A stretch of 35,637 bases of DNA from a virus, in the IMG/VR virus record IMGVR_UViG_3300021091_000210, positions 1 through 35,637 of that record; one strand, given 5' to 3'. Position numbers and translations under genes: made by a program. The notes beneath the pieces were generated by a model, which searched no databases, was not told the DNA's origin, and was given only the letters and a program-made list of their open reading frames with translations. Every line of letters begins with the position of its first letter. Position 1 is the first letter of the stretch. This document shows, piece by piece, positions 14,989 through 24,108 of this stretch.

Positions 14989-15208
14989 ATTTAATTTCAT
15001 ATAGTGAAATGGTATCGTCTACTCGGAGTGTGGGTTGTGCGGCAGGAAAAGTAAATGACATATTATCATCGACCTGAATATTGTCTAATGATGCAAAATA
15101 CAAATCAGATTCTTTTTTGCCTATCTCTTCTTTTGGTTTGCCAATGTGTGATTCAAGTTCTTCAACCAATGCTTTCATCTCTACTAAAATTTCGTTTAAA
15201 GTTCTCAT
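14987..15208 (-). CDS. Small unknown protein downstream of helicase
   Basis: A 73-aa acidic protein whose ATG overlaps the helicase stop as ATGA. The N-terminal half is a predicted helix or coiled coil (LNEILVEMKALVEELESHIG). The C-terminal half is beta-like with FTFPAAQPTLRVDD. No family recognised. Coupling to gp41 suggests an accessory role in the replisome, which is inference only. Confidence 0.75.
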   Translation of the reverse strand: MRTLNEILVEMKALVEELESHIGKPKEEIGKKESDLYFASLDNIQVDDNMSFTFPAAQPTLRVDDTISLYEIK

Positions 15209-16605
15209 ACTTTGAACCCCTCAAATTTGCGTTGTTTATCCCTACGCCCGAAATCTGATTTATCGAACACAGGACCATCATCTTGCCCACTATCAAGAAT
15301 ATCATTTTGGGCACTTTGTTCAGCATCATACAATTTCATCTTCGCTTTATCAACACCAATGACAAATCGTTTGTTTGTATCAGGATTGTTATAGCGGTTC
15401 TTCAATTGCTTGACCATAATCTGATTAAGATCAATCAGTTCTTCAGTACTTATAAGTGCAATCATGAAGTCTGCGGTCGCAGGTAGACCAAATGATTCGC
15501 TTGTATCGGTTAGATCAACATCTGAATTTGAATAACCGCCTCTTGTTGTTTGTGTTGCCGAAATAACAGGAACTTTATACTCAACCGCAAGCCCTCGCAA
15601 CTCTTCTGCAATTGCTTTGATGTATGAATACGAATTAACATTTGATCCATGTTTGATTCGTGCTGATGCACAAATGTTCAGATAGTCAATGTAGATGATA
15701 TCAGGAACAAATTGTCGCTTCAGTTTCAGTTCATTCAACAAATGCTTGAAGTGTGATACACTTGCACTCGCAGTTGGATATTCTTTTATGATCAATCGAC
15801 CTAGAGTTTTCTCTTTCAGTCTTTCGATCTTTTTGAGATAAGATTCTTTTGGTAGTGAAGCGAGTTTGTCAACATCGGTGTTCAATAGATTTGCATCGAT
15901 TCGCTCTGCAATTCTTTCTTCAGCCATTTCAAGTGTAATATACAACACATTTTTACCAAGAGATAAATTCGATGCCGCACAATGGCACATGAACATAGAC
16001 TTACCAACACCAGTACCAGCAAGAATAATGTTTAGTGTTTTCTCTGGTAGACCGCCTTTTGTAATTCTGTTAAGATAGTCGAGGTCAAAAGGTATACGCT
16101 TCTCAATCTTATGATAGAAATCATAGCGATTCGGTGCATCATCAAGAAAGTCATGACCAACATGGTTATCAAAAGAAATCGCCAATGCGTCAGATAGAAT
16201 AGTAGGAATTGCGCCTTTGTTATGTTTACTTTTTCCACTTTCATCTAGAATCTGTATAGATTCCATAATTGCGTTGTAGATAGCCTTTTCTTGACAAAAC
16301 TTCTCAGTAGCATCAACAAGCCATACCGTGTCTTTCTTGTCGAATTCAGCAGTCGCAAGTTCCTGAATAAGTGCGGTAATCTTTTTGTGCTGATCACCAG
16401 AGAGATTGGTCCTCTTATCAACTTCGATTTCAATTGCTTCGGTGGTAGGTAGAGTGTTATACTTTGTGATGTATCTGTGTACTTCTTCAAAGACTGTCTT
16501 TTCGGAATGTTCAGAAAAATACTCACCGGATAGAAACGGAAGAGTTTTTCGTGTGTACTCATCATCGTTAATCAGGTGTTTCAGTATCTTTTTTTCTACG
16601 CTCAT
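15205..16605 (-). CDS. 41: Replicative DNA helicase, T4 gp41 / DnaB family
   Basis: A hexameric 5'-3' helicase that unwinds the fork and works with the primase (727-1755). At 466 aa it is close to T4 gp41 (475). The RecA-like C-terminal domain has Walker A GTGVGKS at 197-203, Walker B in DIIYIDYLN, and a Gln/Thr-rich sensor in ISATQTTRGG. The N-terminal domain (about 1-150) is helical, as in DnaB. The gene start overlaps the previous gene by 38 bases. T4 encodes its helicase loader gp59 elsewhere; none is visible here. Confidence 0.95.
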   Translation of the reverse strand: MSVEKKILKHLINDDEYTRKTLPFLSGEYFSEHSEKTVFEEVHRYITKYNTLPTTEAIEIEVDKRTNLSGDQHKKITALIQELATAEFDKKDTVWLVDATEKFCQEKAIYNAIMESIQILDESGKSKHNKGAIPTILSDALAISFDNHVGHDFLDDAPNRYDFYHKIEKRIPFDLDYLNRITKGGLPEKTLNIILAGTGVGKSMFMCHCAASNLSLGKNVLYITLEMAEERIAERIDANLLNTDVDKLASLPKESYLKKIERLKEKTLGRLIIKEYPTASASVSHFKHLLNELKLKRQFVPDIIYIDYLNICASARIKHGSNVNSYSYIKAIAEELRGLAVEYKVPVISATQTTRGGYSNSDVDLTDTSESFGLPATADFMIALISTEELIDLNQIMVKQLKNRYNNPDTNKRFVIGVDKAKMKLYDAEQSAQNDILDSGQDDGPVFDKSDFGRRDKQRKFEGFKV

Positions 16606-16873
16606 ATTCTCTTTCCGCTTGCTCTAAACTTTCGATTAGAATGTTGTTCATAATTTTTTCAAGCACCAACTCAAACTCTGCATTCTTTTCTAATTTGTCA
16701 TTGTTATGTACTGTATAGTCGAATGAAAGTGTGCAAGTTTCATTTTCTTCATCTTCATCAACTTTGACTGTACCGAATGTGAATTGTGTGTCTTTGAAAT
16801 CACCTGTTGTGATTTCAATTGTTGCAATATCATTCTTTTCTTTGTATTCAAGAATTCTGTAGTCTTCATTCAT
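16568..16873 (-). CDS. Small unknown acidic protein between uvsX and helicase
   Basis: The start at ATG 16873 ([14 protein letters not shown]) gives 101 aa and overlaps the uvsX end by eight bases. A longer frame to 16972 would lie within uvsX and is not preferred; ATG 16879 is also possible. The pattern is a beta-rich N-terminal domain ([19 protein letters not shown]) and a charged C-terminal helix ending in [11 protein letters not shown]. Overlaps on both sides place it firmly in the recombination-replication operon. The function is not recognised. T4 has UvsY as UvsX mediator, but I see no specific resemblance. Confidence 0.75.
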   Translation of the reverse strand: MNEDYRILEYKEKNDIATIEITTGDFKDTQFTFGTVKVDEDEENETCTLSFDYTVHNNDKLEKNAEFELVLEKIMNNILIESLEQAEREYERRKKDTETPD

Positions 16874-17948
16874 TTTCATTTTCAGTCGCCAATTCTTCAA
16901 ATTCTTCCATTGATTTATCACCAACTGCACTTTCTTGCCCATACAAGAATTCTTTTCTACATGCTTCGTCAATCTTGTCTAGGACTTCTTTGGTGAAATA
17001 CTTTTGTGGTTCTTCATTGATTGCTTTACCAAAAACTTTTGTGCCATCAGGCAGTTCGTATCGTGTTGATACTTTCTTGATTATATCATACTTCTCAGCA
17101 ATGTCAAGCAAACCATAGTAACGATCAAGCCCTGTGCTATAGGTAATTTTTACTTCTACCATTGCATTTTCTTTTGTCAATCGTGACTTTATAAGTTTTG
17201 CTTTGACAATGTTACCAATAACTTCGGTGCCATCTTTGTCTTTCTTCTTTGAGAGAAAAACAATTGTTGATGCGGTGTATTTCAAACCAGAACCACCAGA
17301 CATTTCTTTGGTTGGAATGTATGCACCAACAACATCGTACACATGGTTCGTCACAAGCAATGGCACACCAATCTTTGCAAGTTTCAGATTGAGTACACGA
17401 AAGGTTGCTTTGAGAATTGATGCTTTGGTCATGTCTTTTGTTTCTTTGCCTTCAGCAGTATCTTCCATTTCTTTCGTAGAAGACAACTGACCGAGAGAAT
17501 CAAGCACCATCATCATTGGTTTGCGTTTTGCTTCTGGTTGTGTAGAGTACTTGTCAATGATCTGCAATGCAGTATGACGAAACTTTTGAATTGTATCTGG
17601 TTCAGAGATTACAACTCGCTTCGTATCTACACCACGAGATTCCATCATGCTTTTTGTGACTGCGGCTTCAGTATCAAAGTAGATCACACCACCTTCAGGA
17701 TTTGCATCTAAGAATTGTTTGACAATGCCCAATACGAAAAAGGTTTTGCCGGTTGCAGATTCTCCTGCAAAGGCGGTGACTTTATTGTTGGGCACTCCAC
17801 CATATATACTTCCACTAAGGATTGCGTTGAGAGCATAAGAACCAGTATCGATACAACCACTAAATTCAGCACTAGCAGTACCATCAGCGAGAATTGTAGT
17901 ATCTTCATCTTTTAATTGCTCCACCAAATCGCTAAAAAAATTACCCAT
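16866..17948 (-). CDS. uvsX: UvsX recombinase (RecA family)
   Basis: A strand-exchange protein for recombination-dependent replication and repair. At 360 aa it compares with 390 in T4. Walker A GESATGKT is at 62-69, a Walker B-like strand is in [13 protein letters not shown] near 147-159, and the region with [12 protein letters not shown] and [10 protein letters not shown] corresponds to the L1/L2 DNA-binding part. The acidic tail ([13 protein letters not shown]) is typical of RecA-like proteins. It sits in one operon with the sugar-nucleotide genes upstream and the helicase downstream. Confidence 0.95.
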   Translation of the reverse strand: MGNFFSDLVEQLKDEDTTILADGTASAEFSGCIDTGSYALNAILSGSIYGGVPNNKVTAFAGESATGKTFFVLGIVKQFLDANPEGGVIYFDTEAAVTKSMMESRGVDTKRVVISEPDTIQKFRHTALQIIDKYSTQPEAKRKPMMMVLDSLGQLSSTKEMEDTAEGKETKDMTKASILKATFRVLNLKLAKIGVPLLVTNHVYDVVGAYIPTKEMSGGSGLKYTASTIVFLSKKKDKDGTEVIGNIVKAKLIKSRLTKENAMVEVKITYSTGLDRYYGLLDIAEKYDIIKKVSTRYELPDGTKVFGKAINEEPQKYFTKEVLDKIDEACRKEFLYGQESAVGDKSMEEFEELATENENE

Positions 17949-17950
17949 AA

Positions 17951-18463
17951 TTACCTCTCAGATTTTATATCAAGTTCATTTAAATATCGGTCAAGTAATG
18001 CTGGCGAATGTTGTTCTATTGCCGGCTCTGCCCTATCATTTTGCCTTTGCAACTCTAATTCAAATGTTCGTTTTCTTAAATCACTAGAACTATATGAATG
18101 TCTACGCTTATGATAATATATTTCGATCCCGTTGTCAATACAATATTGCTTGCCTGTGAAATCTCTACCAAGATATTCTTCACTAAGAAAACGAATATGT
18201 ATATCTTGCGTCATAAGCAAATTCAATAAGTCCATTTCGGTACTATATACCAAAATTTCATCAACATAACGGCAAGCCTGTAATTGCACATAGCGTTCAT
18301 AGATTGACTGAATCGGTTTATTTTTTACACCAGGTCGATCAATGGTAGGATCAACTTGCAATGCAACTTTAAGATAGTCGCACAATTCTTTCTCCTGCTT
18401 TAGCATGGTAACATGACCAGCATGAAGAAGATCAAATGATGAACATTGAAAACCTATTTTCAT
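17951..18463 (-). CDS. Cytidylyltransferase-like nucleotidyltransferase
   Basis: A 170-aa protein with [12 protein letters not shown] at 7-18, containing the HxGH motif (H14-A-G-H17), and [10 protein letters not shown] near 120 in place of the ISSTxxR motif. This is the fold of glycerol-3-phosphate cytidylyltransferase and ADP-heptose synthase domains, which join CTP or ATP to a phosphorylated sugar or alcohol. The start overlaps the dehydratase stop by four bases, so the two are coupled. Together they could modify host surface polysaccharide or build a nucleotide sugar. The substrate is not determinable here. Confidence 0.85.
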   Translation of the reverse strand: MKIGFQCSSFDLLHAGHVTMLKQEKELCDYLKVALQVDPTIDRPGVKNKPIQSIYERYVQLQACRYVDEILVYSTEMDLLNLLMTQDIHIRFLSEEYLGRDFTGKQYCIDNGIEIYYHKRRHSYSSSDLRKRTFELELQRQNDRAEPAIEQHSPALLDRYLNELDIKSER

Positions 18464-19392
18464 GTTCTACCCCTCATATATTTAATTGTTTCTTCAAGAC
18501 CCATGTTTAAATCCCATCTTGGCAACCAGCCAATCATATGCTTGATGTATGAACAGTCTGTATAATATCTAGCATCATGCCCTGGTCGATCTGCAACATA
18601 TTCAATTAAATCTTGGCTAACATTTAGTTTCTTGATGATTGTCTTTACCAAATCAAGATTTTTGATTTCACAATCTCCACCAATGCAATATCGATCACCA
18701 ATTAAACCTTTGAGGTAAACATTCCAAATGGCATCGCAAGTGTCTTCAACATAAATCCAATCTCGTATTTGTTGACCGTCACCATAAACTGGAACAGGTT
18801 TACCTTTTAATAAATTGCTAATTGTTTTTGGTATAAGTTTTTCTGTGTGCTGATAAGGTCCATAGTTATTAGAACTATTGACAATAATGGTGTTGAGTTT
18901 GAAAGTTTCTCTATATGCATTCACAAAATGTTCTGCGGATGCTTTAGACGCTGAATATGGATTTCGTGGTTTGAGTGGTGAATGTTCATTGAATGATCTT
19001 GGTTCAAAGACTTGACCAAAGACTTCATCCGTAGAAACATGTATGAATCGTGCTTCTGGTCGATACTTTCTTACACACTCTAATAGATTGATTGTGCCAA
19101 TAATGTTTGAATGCACAAATGGCATACAATTATTAATTGAATTATCTACATGACTTTCTGCGGCAAAATGAAATACTGTTGAAATAAGATGATTCTTAAT
19201 GATCATCTCCATTCGTTCTAGATTTGCAATGTCTTCGCAATAATGAATTACTTTAGTTTTTGCTAACTCGGCACCATTTGATGCATATGTTAGTTTGTCA
19301 ATCACAATGATATCTTTTAAACTAATGAAATTCAAAATGTATTTCACAAAGTTTAATCCTATAAAACCTGCGCCGCCTGTAATCAAAATCAT
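18460..19392 (-). CDS. dTDP-glucose 4,6-dehydratase-like (RmlB family)
   Basis: A 310-aa extended short-chain dehydrogenase. The NAD-binding GGAGFIG is at 6-12. The dehydratase signature STDEVFG has the Asp-Glu pair that separates dehydratases from epimerases. The catalytic Y-x3-K is in YSASK. RDWIYVED and RPGHDARY are RmlB-typical sugar-nucleotide contacts. All key residues are intact, so it is probably active, making a 4-keto-6-deoxy sugar nucleotide. It is an auxiliary metabolic gene inside the replication operon, likely acquired from a bacterium; its base composition looks like its neighbours. Confidence 0.92.
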   Translation of the reverse strand: MILITGGAGFIGLNFVKYILNFISLKDIIVIDKLTYASNGAELAKTKVIHYCEDIANLERMEMIIKNHLISTVFHFAAESHVDNSINNCMPFVHSNIIGTINLLECVRKYRPEARFIHVSTDEVFGQVFEPRSFNEHSPLKPRNPYSASKASAEHFVNAYRETFKLNTIIVNSSNNYGPYQHTEKLIPKTISNLLKGKPVPVYGDGQQIRDWIYVEDTCDAIWNVYLKGLIGDRYCIGGDCEIKNLDLVKTIIKKLNVSQDLIEYVADRPGHDARYYTDCSYIKHMIGWLPRWDLNMGLEETIKYMRGRT

Positions 19393-19395
19393 AAT

Positions 19396-20235
19396 TTACC
19401 TCTCAAATTTTGTTTTCTTTTCTATTTCTTCCTTGTCCATAGGAATTGGGTCTAATGATGTAAGATCAATTTTAGTTTTCTTTTTAATCTTATCAAGCCC
19501 CTTTACAAAATCGTCTTTTAAATCTGTAGTCATATCAACAAATGCTGGTTGTTCTTCTGGCTTTTTGTATTGATTAAAAGAATAGTTTGCGGCAATCACC
19601 AACAAGACCGCAAGCGGATCAAACACAAAAATCAACAATATAATTACAAATCGAACCGCAGAATCAAAATGATTCTCTGCATCAGAGCCATAGATCAACT
19701 CTGCAATGTATCTTAATGGTCCCACTTCTGCCATCAATGCATTCTCTGCTTTCATCAATGGTAGTTTTTCTTTTTGAATTGAAATCAATTCTTCTTGCGT
19801 TTGCTGAATTGCTCTATCGGTTGATCTTGAAATTTTATCAGGATCATCACCTGCTCTTTTAAGTAGATACTGCAATCTTTCTTTTGTAATCTTTTCTTTC
19901 TGCTCCAGTACTTTTAATTGTACTGAAGTGTCACCAGCATCAATGTTTGATTCAATGTGTGCTTTAGATAGAAAACCAAAGATGCCTAATGATGTAATGA
20001 ACATCAGCACCACAACTGCAAATGTTAAATAGTATTTAAGAAAGCGAGGTGCTTCGTGCCAATTCTTGTACAACCAAGATGCCGCAATTAACTTACCTGC
20101 TTCAAGCCCACCACCCATCAATGCAATAGGGAAAGGGCTTGCCGCAAAGATTGCGATAAGCCCAACAATTGAGTACCATGCCGCAATGGCTGATACAAAT
20201 AATGCACATGCAAGAGTGAGTAAAGCGAAAAGCAT
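19396..20235 (-). CDS. Multi-span membrane protein with central coiled coil
   Basis: A 279-aa protein. Hydrophobic segments lie near 2-22, 24-45 and 68-88, then a long charged helical region (about 105-165, VLEQKEKITKERLQYLLKRA). A further hydrophobic segment is near 192-215 (FVIILLIFVFDPLAVLLVIA), followed by a cytoplasmic tail. Proteins of this layout are frequent in T4-like phages and are usually unassigned. The size and coiled coil resemble envelope-associated scaffolds. No enzymatic motif is seen. Confidence 0.8.
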   Translation of the reverse strand: MLFALLTLACALFVSAIAAWYSIVGLIAIFAASPFPIALMGGGLEAGKLIAASWLYKNWHEAPRFLKYYLTFAVVVLMFITSLGIFGFLSKAHIESNIDAGDTSVQLKVLEQKEKITKERLQYLLKRAGDDPDKISRSTDRAIQQTQEELISIQKEKLPLMKAENALMAEVGPLRYIAELIYGSDAENHFDSAVRFVIILLIFVFDPLAVLLVIAANYSFNQYKKPEEQPAFVDMTTDLKDDFVKGLDKIKKKTKIDLTSLDPIPMDKEEIEKKTKFER

Positions 20236-20236
20236 G

Positions 20237-20638
20237 TCAACCTCTTGTCAAAGACAAAATTTTATCAATCTGATCTTGAATCTTTTCGGTTCTGTTTGGC
20301 CAGTAAATATATTCTTTTTCTGGATTCTTCATAAGATTCACAAGCAAAGGCATAATCATTTCTTCTAATTTTTTTAACTTGCCTTTTGTTTCTTCTTGCA
20401 ACTTTTCTCTTTCGGCATCAAGCCCTAACTTACCTTCATTGTACAATTGAAGAATGCTATCCATTTTGTTTTCAAGGCGAGAGATGCCTTCTACTGATGC
20501 GCCTACAGTTTCACGAATGACTGTAGTTTCAAGTGTATCATGATTGACTACTGGTGTCAATTCTGCTTCATCAACTGCGCTGAAACCAAAATCTTCCATT
20601 GATCTTGGCAACAAATATTCTGTTGGTATTTTACTCAT
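20237..20638 (-). CDS. Conserved T4-like phage protein, unknown
   Basis: A 133-aa protein with a short N-terminal region (YLLPRSMEDFGFSAVDE), a predicted helix or coiled coil (ISRLENKMDSILQLYN and LQEETKGKLKKLEEM), and a conserved ending (YIYWPNRTEKIQDQIDKI). I recognise the tail as recurrent beside DNA polymerase or membrane genes in environmental T4-like phages. The start overlaps the polymerase C-half stop (ATGA). Possible replication accessory, function unknown. Confidence 0.8.
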   Translation of the reverse strand: MSKIPTEYLLPRSMEDFGFSAVDEAELTPVVNHDTLETTVIRETVGASVEGISRLENKMDSILQLYNEGKLGLDAEREKLQEETKGKLKKLEEMIMPLLVNLMKNPEKEYIYWPNRTEKIQDQIDKILSLTRG

Positions 20639-21726
20639 TTAAAAAACCCCATTAGTGATGATACTGGTTCTGGATTCCAACCAAATGTGTTGACGATAAT
20701 CTTAAGTGGTTCAATATATGCTTTTTCAAACTGTGTATCATAATCGATATACTTCTCCATGCCAAACTCTTTTGGTAGAACATTCAATACAGAGAAAACA
20801 TTTTCTTGTAGTGGGTTCGGCATCTTCATGTAACAAAACTTGATCTTGTCGCCATCACGAATTGCTTGGTACTTTTTTTCTAACTTCTTTTGCCTCAGCA
20901 TATGATTGTATAGAAGACTGCCACGAACATGAATTGGTGTGCCTTTTGGATACAATGATGTTGAAGACTTGCTATCATATTTAGTCAGTTCAGAAACACC
21001 TCTTGGAAACGCAACATCTTCAAATGGCAGAGTACTAAACTCTTCTTTGAATTTGGCATTGAATGCCTGAAATTCAATTTCATTACCTGCCATAATGATC
21101 TTAAGTGCTTCTTTAATTTTTTCACGGCATGACATTGGCGTGGAAGACTTGACTGCTTCAATACCCATCATCTTAAGTTTAGGTTCTGCAAATCGCACAC
21201 CTTCTGAATCCCATACATTAAGAATGTATCTTTTCTTTGCAGTCCAGATGCCTTTGTCGGCAATGACTTCTCGCTTCATTTGCATCTTTTGATCATAGGC
21301 ATTCATGTAGTCTGCCAGTTCTTGATATGACTTATCGATGTATGGTTCAATCTTATCCGAACATGCTTTGTCGATTAGATTTACAATCTCTTCTCTACCT
21401 TTGTCTTTGAATACTTTTTCAACAAGTGGACCAAGGTGCAGATAGATCGAATCGGTATCTGATGCAATAACATAATCTATGTTCTCAGTCTTTAGCAATT
21501 TGTTCATATAGATGTTCAATTTCTTTTCAATCCAACGAATAGCCAATTGACCAGAGAGTGTGATTGCCTCTGCTTGACGAATATCAAAGAAGCGAAAGTA
21601 TTCATTACCTAACGCACCATAGGCAGAATTCAACTGAACCTTTTTGGCAAGTTGAAGATTTTTGTAGCGTGAGATTTCATTTTCTAATTGCCTCTTACGC
21701 TTGAGCAATTCTGTTTTTTCAGACAT
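20635..21726 (-). CDS. 43: DNA polymerase, C-terminal part (palm/fingers/thumb)
   Basis: A 363-aa second piece of a family B polymerase. It starts with a charged helix (SEKTELLKRKRQLENEISRY). Motif B follows as KKVQLNSAYG (28-37) and motif C as ASDTDSIYL with D90 and D92, then the thumb. Together with the 480-aa piece the total is 843 aa versus 898 in T4 gp43, so little is missing. It lacks motif A and the exonuclease, so it can only work by assembling with the N-terminal piece. Translation is coupled: its ATG overlaps the oxygenase end by 8 bases. Confidence 0.93.
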   Translation of the reverse strand: MSEKTELLKRKRQLENEISRYKNLQLAKKVQLNSAYGALGNEYFRFFDIRQAEAITLSGQLAIRWIEKKLNIYMNKLLKTENIDYVIASDTDSIYLHLGPLVEKVFKDKGREEIVNLIDKACSDKIEPYIDKSYQELADYMNAYDQKMQMKREVIADKGIWTAKKRYILNVWDSEGVRFAEPKLKMMGIEAVKSSTPMSCREKIKEALKIIMAGNEIEFQAFNAKFKEEFSTLPFEDVAFPRGVSELTKYDSKSSTSLYPKGTPIHVRGSLLYNHMLRQKKLEKKYQAIRDGDKIKFCYMKMPNPLQENVFSVLNVLPKEFGMEKYIDYDTQFEKAYIEPLKIIVNTFGWNPEPVSSLMGFFK

Positions 21727-22228
21727 AGTGAAAGTAGGTACTCATAATATATTTTGGTGTTTGTGTTGGCATCAAACCTTCGTGTGGATACATCCACATT
21801 GGAGGAAAGACTAAAACATTTCCTTGTTTTGCTTCATAGGTAAACTCATCATTTGGTGTATAAAACTTTGTGCCTGCTTCATTATCATTAAGATAAAATA
21901 AAAATGCAAGGTATCTAGTACATGATTGTACACTAATTGCATCGGCATGTAAAGGGAAGCAATGTTTATTTGGTTCATATCTTTTTACACGGAAAGATTC
22001 AATTCTTCTTTTTGTGGGCAAAAGTTTTTTAGGATCGTATCTAGCAGTATAATCTTCTGCAATGCCTTTGGCAACTTCAACCAAATCTTTATGCTCACTT
22101 GTCCAATGAACAATTTCGATTTGATCAAAGATATCATAGGAGGTATCTTTGTTTTCATCTGCATCAAACTTTGCCATGATGTATTCGCAGATTTCTTTCG
22201 GTAGAACATTTTGATACATCTGAATCAT
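21719..22228 (-). CDS. 2-oxoglutarate/Fe(II)-dependent oxygenase
   Basis: A 169-aa protein of the prolyl-4-hydroxylase-like type. The iron ligands H94-x-D96 (LHADA) and H149 (YPHEG) are present, with K159 in PKYIMST at the usual 2OG-binding position. Substrates of phage members are mostly unknown (protein or nucleic acid hydroxylation). The gene is wedged exactly between the two halves of the DNA polymerase, with a 4-base overlap upstream and 8 downstream, so all three are read from one mRNA. No homing-endonuclease signature is visible. Confidence 0.88.
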   Translation of the reverse strand: MIQMYQNVLPKEICEYIMAKFDADENKDTSYDIFDQIEIVHWTSEHKDLVEVAKGIAEDYTARYDPKKLLPTKRRIESFRVKRYEPNKHCFPLHADAISVQSCTRYLAFLFYLNDNEAGTKFYTPNDEFTYEAKQGNVLVFPPMWMYPHEGLMPTQTPKYIMSTYFHYV

Positions 22229-23667
22229 GATAATTCCTTCAATTGTACTTTGACGCTTTCTAATTCTTTCTGCGCTTCAATCATCTTCTTCTTATATAGA
22301 AGACGGTCATCATACATTTTCTGCATCATCTCAGGAAGAAAGCCTTGTTCGTTTCGTTTGAAATAATGACCATTGGCTGCCATACAATATTCATTGTCAG
22401 GTGCATATTTGATGTTCAGTAAATTTTCAATAGAAATTGAACTATGCTTACCATCAACAATTGTTTCAGGTGAAACATTGTATTGCATAATCAAGTGCGG
22501 ATAGAGTGAGTTCAAATCAAACGACACAACCCATTCATATTTACCTGGTGTTGGTTCTTTCACATAAGCACCAGCATACTGTTCGTTCTTTGATGTGTGT
22601 TTGTTTTGTGGTACGACAATACCTTTCTTCCACAAATGATTGTGAGTGAGAGTATCCCACATGCGTACTTGTGTGAATACATCGGTGAAGTTTACTTTAG
22701 CATCATATGCAAGAGCAAGCACCATGTCAATGAATTTCATCTTCTCATCTAATTTATCGACAAGTTCCACATCTTTGATGTTATAGTCAATAAATTTTTG
22801 ATAGTCAAGTTTATAGAGTTGGTGTAGCGTTTCATATTCAGAGTAATCAATTTTGTTCTCACCAAGTTCAATGTAAGCAATGTGGTCAAGGCGAAATGAT
22901 TCTTGCTGAGAGTATGTAAATTTTTTGTAGAGTTCTAGGTAGTCTAGAATTGAGATGCCAACAAGATCAAATGCAGTCTGTTGACGATTGTGAATTGTGG
23001 TTGTGCGTTCACCAATCATACGATATAGCGACAAACGATTTGCAACCTTATCGCCCATCAAACGATTGATACGATTGTAGAGATATGGTATGTCAAAGAA
23101 TTGAATGTTCCATCCAGTTACAATGTCTGGCGACTTCTCTTCCCACATTTGAATAAACTTCATGATGAGGTCGTTTTCATCTCGGCACATAGAGTATGTA
23201 ACATCATCACGATAGTTATTATACTTGCCGCAACCAAACACATAGAAGTGGTTGTTAATCTTGAGTGAGATAGCGGTGATTGGTTCGCTTGCTCTGTCTG
23301 GTTCAGGAAAACCATTCTCTGATCCAACCTCAATGTCAAGATTTGCAATGCGAATCAGTTCACGGTCATAGTACACTTCATCTGGATACTGTTCATTGAT
23401 ATACACATAGGCATAGTTCGTTGAACCATAGATTGGAAAGTTTTCTACTGTTTCATATCGGTCAACAAATTCTTTTGCGTCACGCATAGAACCCAAGTCT
23501 ACGGGTGCAACAAACTTACCATCAAGTGTGCGATATTCAGTTTCTTCTTTTGCGGGAACGAAAAGAGTAGGATTGTATTCTACTTTGCGAGAATATCTCT
23601 TACCGTTTTCGTATCCTCTTTCAAGAATGAAGTTACCTTTGCGTGTAAAGTGCGTATAAAATTTCAT
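22225..23667 (-). CDS. 43: DNA polymerase, N-terminal part (exonuclease and motif A)
   Basis: A 480-aa first piece of the gp43-type family B polymerase. The 3'-5' exonuclease has D111-x-E113 (NLDIEVG; T4 has D112/E114), the ExoII region VTGWNIQFFDIPYL and ExoIII YNIKDVEL. Motif A is SFDLNSLYPHLI. The protein ends in a charged helix (KKKMIEAQKELESVKVQLKE), the tip of the fingers, before motif B. The missing half is the gene at 20635-21726. All exonuclease residues are intact, so proofreading should be active. The ATG overlaps the previous gene by four bases. Confidence 0.94.
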   Translation of the reverse strand: MKFYTHFTRKGNFILERGYENGKRYSRKVEYNPTLFVPAKEETEYRTLDGKFVAPVDLGSMRDAKEFVDRYETVENFPIYGSTNYAYVYINEQYPDEVYYDRELIRIANLDIEVGSENGFPEPDRASEPITAISLKINNHFYVFGCGKYNNYRDDVTYSMCRDENDLIMKFIQMWEEKSPDIVTGWNIQFFDIPYLYNRINRLMGDKVANRLSLYRMIGERTTTIHNRQQTAFDLVGISILDYLELYKKFTYSQQESFRLDHIAYIELGENKIDYSEYETLHQLYKLDYQKFIDYNIKDVELVDKLDEKMKFIDMVLALAYDAKVNFTDVFTQVRMWDTLTHNHLWKKGIVVPQNKHTSKNEQYAGAYVKEPTPGKYEWVVSFDLNSLYPHLIMQYNVSPETIVDGKHSSISIENLLNIKYAPDNEYCMAANGHYFKRNEQGFLPEMMQKMYDDRLLYKKKMIEAQKELESVKVQLKELS

Positions 23668-23957
23668 CGTATGATTGGTTGTTTAGCAATGACAATTCCT
23701 GATCCAAATATCTCATTATACTTGTTTTCGATCTTAATGTCAACGCCTGTAACAAACAATACATGTTTATCTTTAAGTGTAACTTCTTTTTCGGTAGAGA
23801 ATAGTAACCAAGGTTGCATGTTCAAAGATGGTTTGCCATCTGGACCTGCACCAATTACAATTACGCATGGGTTTTTAATTCGGTGTGTATCAGTTGAAGA
23901 TTGTAAAATTTCACCAAGTATTTCTTCACCACTAATCAAACGAAATAGTTTAATCAT
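23664..23957 (-). CDS. Sm/LSm-like small protein
   Basis: A 97-aa protein beginning MIKLFRLISGEEILGEILQS, then strands with KNPCVIV, LNMQPWLLFS and VLFVTGVDIKIENKYNEIFGSG. The order of short strands and the ISGEEI.GEI opening match the Hfq/Sm-like proteins I recall next to gene 43 in marine T4-like phages. Such proteins bind RNA as rings and could regulate phage or host mRNAs. The identification is from pattern memory only. Confidence 0.65.
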   Translation of the reverse strand: MIKLFRLISGEEILGEILQSSTDTHRIKNPCVIVIGAGPDGKPSLNMQPWLLFSTEKEVTLKDKHVLFVTGVDIKIENKYNEIFGSGIVIAKQPIIR

Positions 23958-23975
23958 AATTTTCTTTCATATGAA

Positions 23976-23995
23976 ATGGGGGCATATGCCCCCAT
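23976..23995 (-). terminator. Perfect 20-bp palindrome, terminator-like hairpin
   Basis: ATGGGGGCATATGCCCCCAT is self-complementary and would form an 8-bp stem on a 4-base loop in RNA, followed by TTTCAT. The weak T-run makes termination incomplete. It lies between the 36-aa gene and the Sm-like gene and may also limit the Sm-like/polymerase readthrough. Confidence 0.6.
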
Positions 23996-23997
23996 GT

Positions 23998-24108
23998 TTA
24001 CTCAATGTGATGGTGTTTGCGATAATACTTTGCCTGCTTTAAACGGGCTTCAGCAATAGATTCACCAACAATAACAAGATAATTCCAAATACTACTTAGC
24101 ACCTTCAT
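23998..24108 (-). CDS. Small 36-aa protein after hsp20
   Basis: ATG at 24106-24108, stop at 23998-24000. GAGG lies seven bases before the ATG, and the start overlaps the hsp20 end by 17 bases. The product is MKVLSSIWNYLVIVGESIAE followed by a basic end with KQAKYYRKHHH. Short proteins of this form (hydrophobic start, ARLKQA helix, basic tail) are common in T4-like phages. The function is unknown. The hairpin that follows closes the unit. Confidence 0.65.
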   Translation of the reverse strand: MKVLSSIWNYLVIVGESIAEARLKQAKYYRKHHHIE

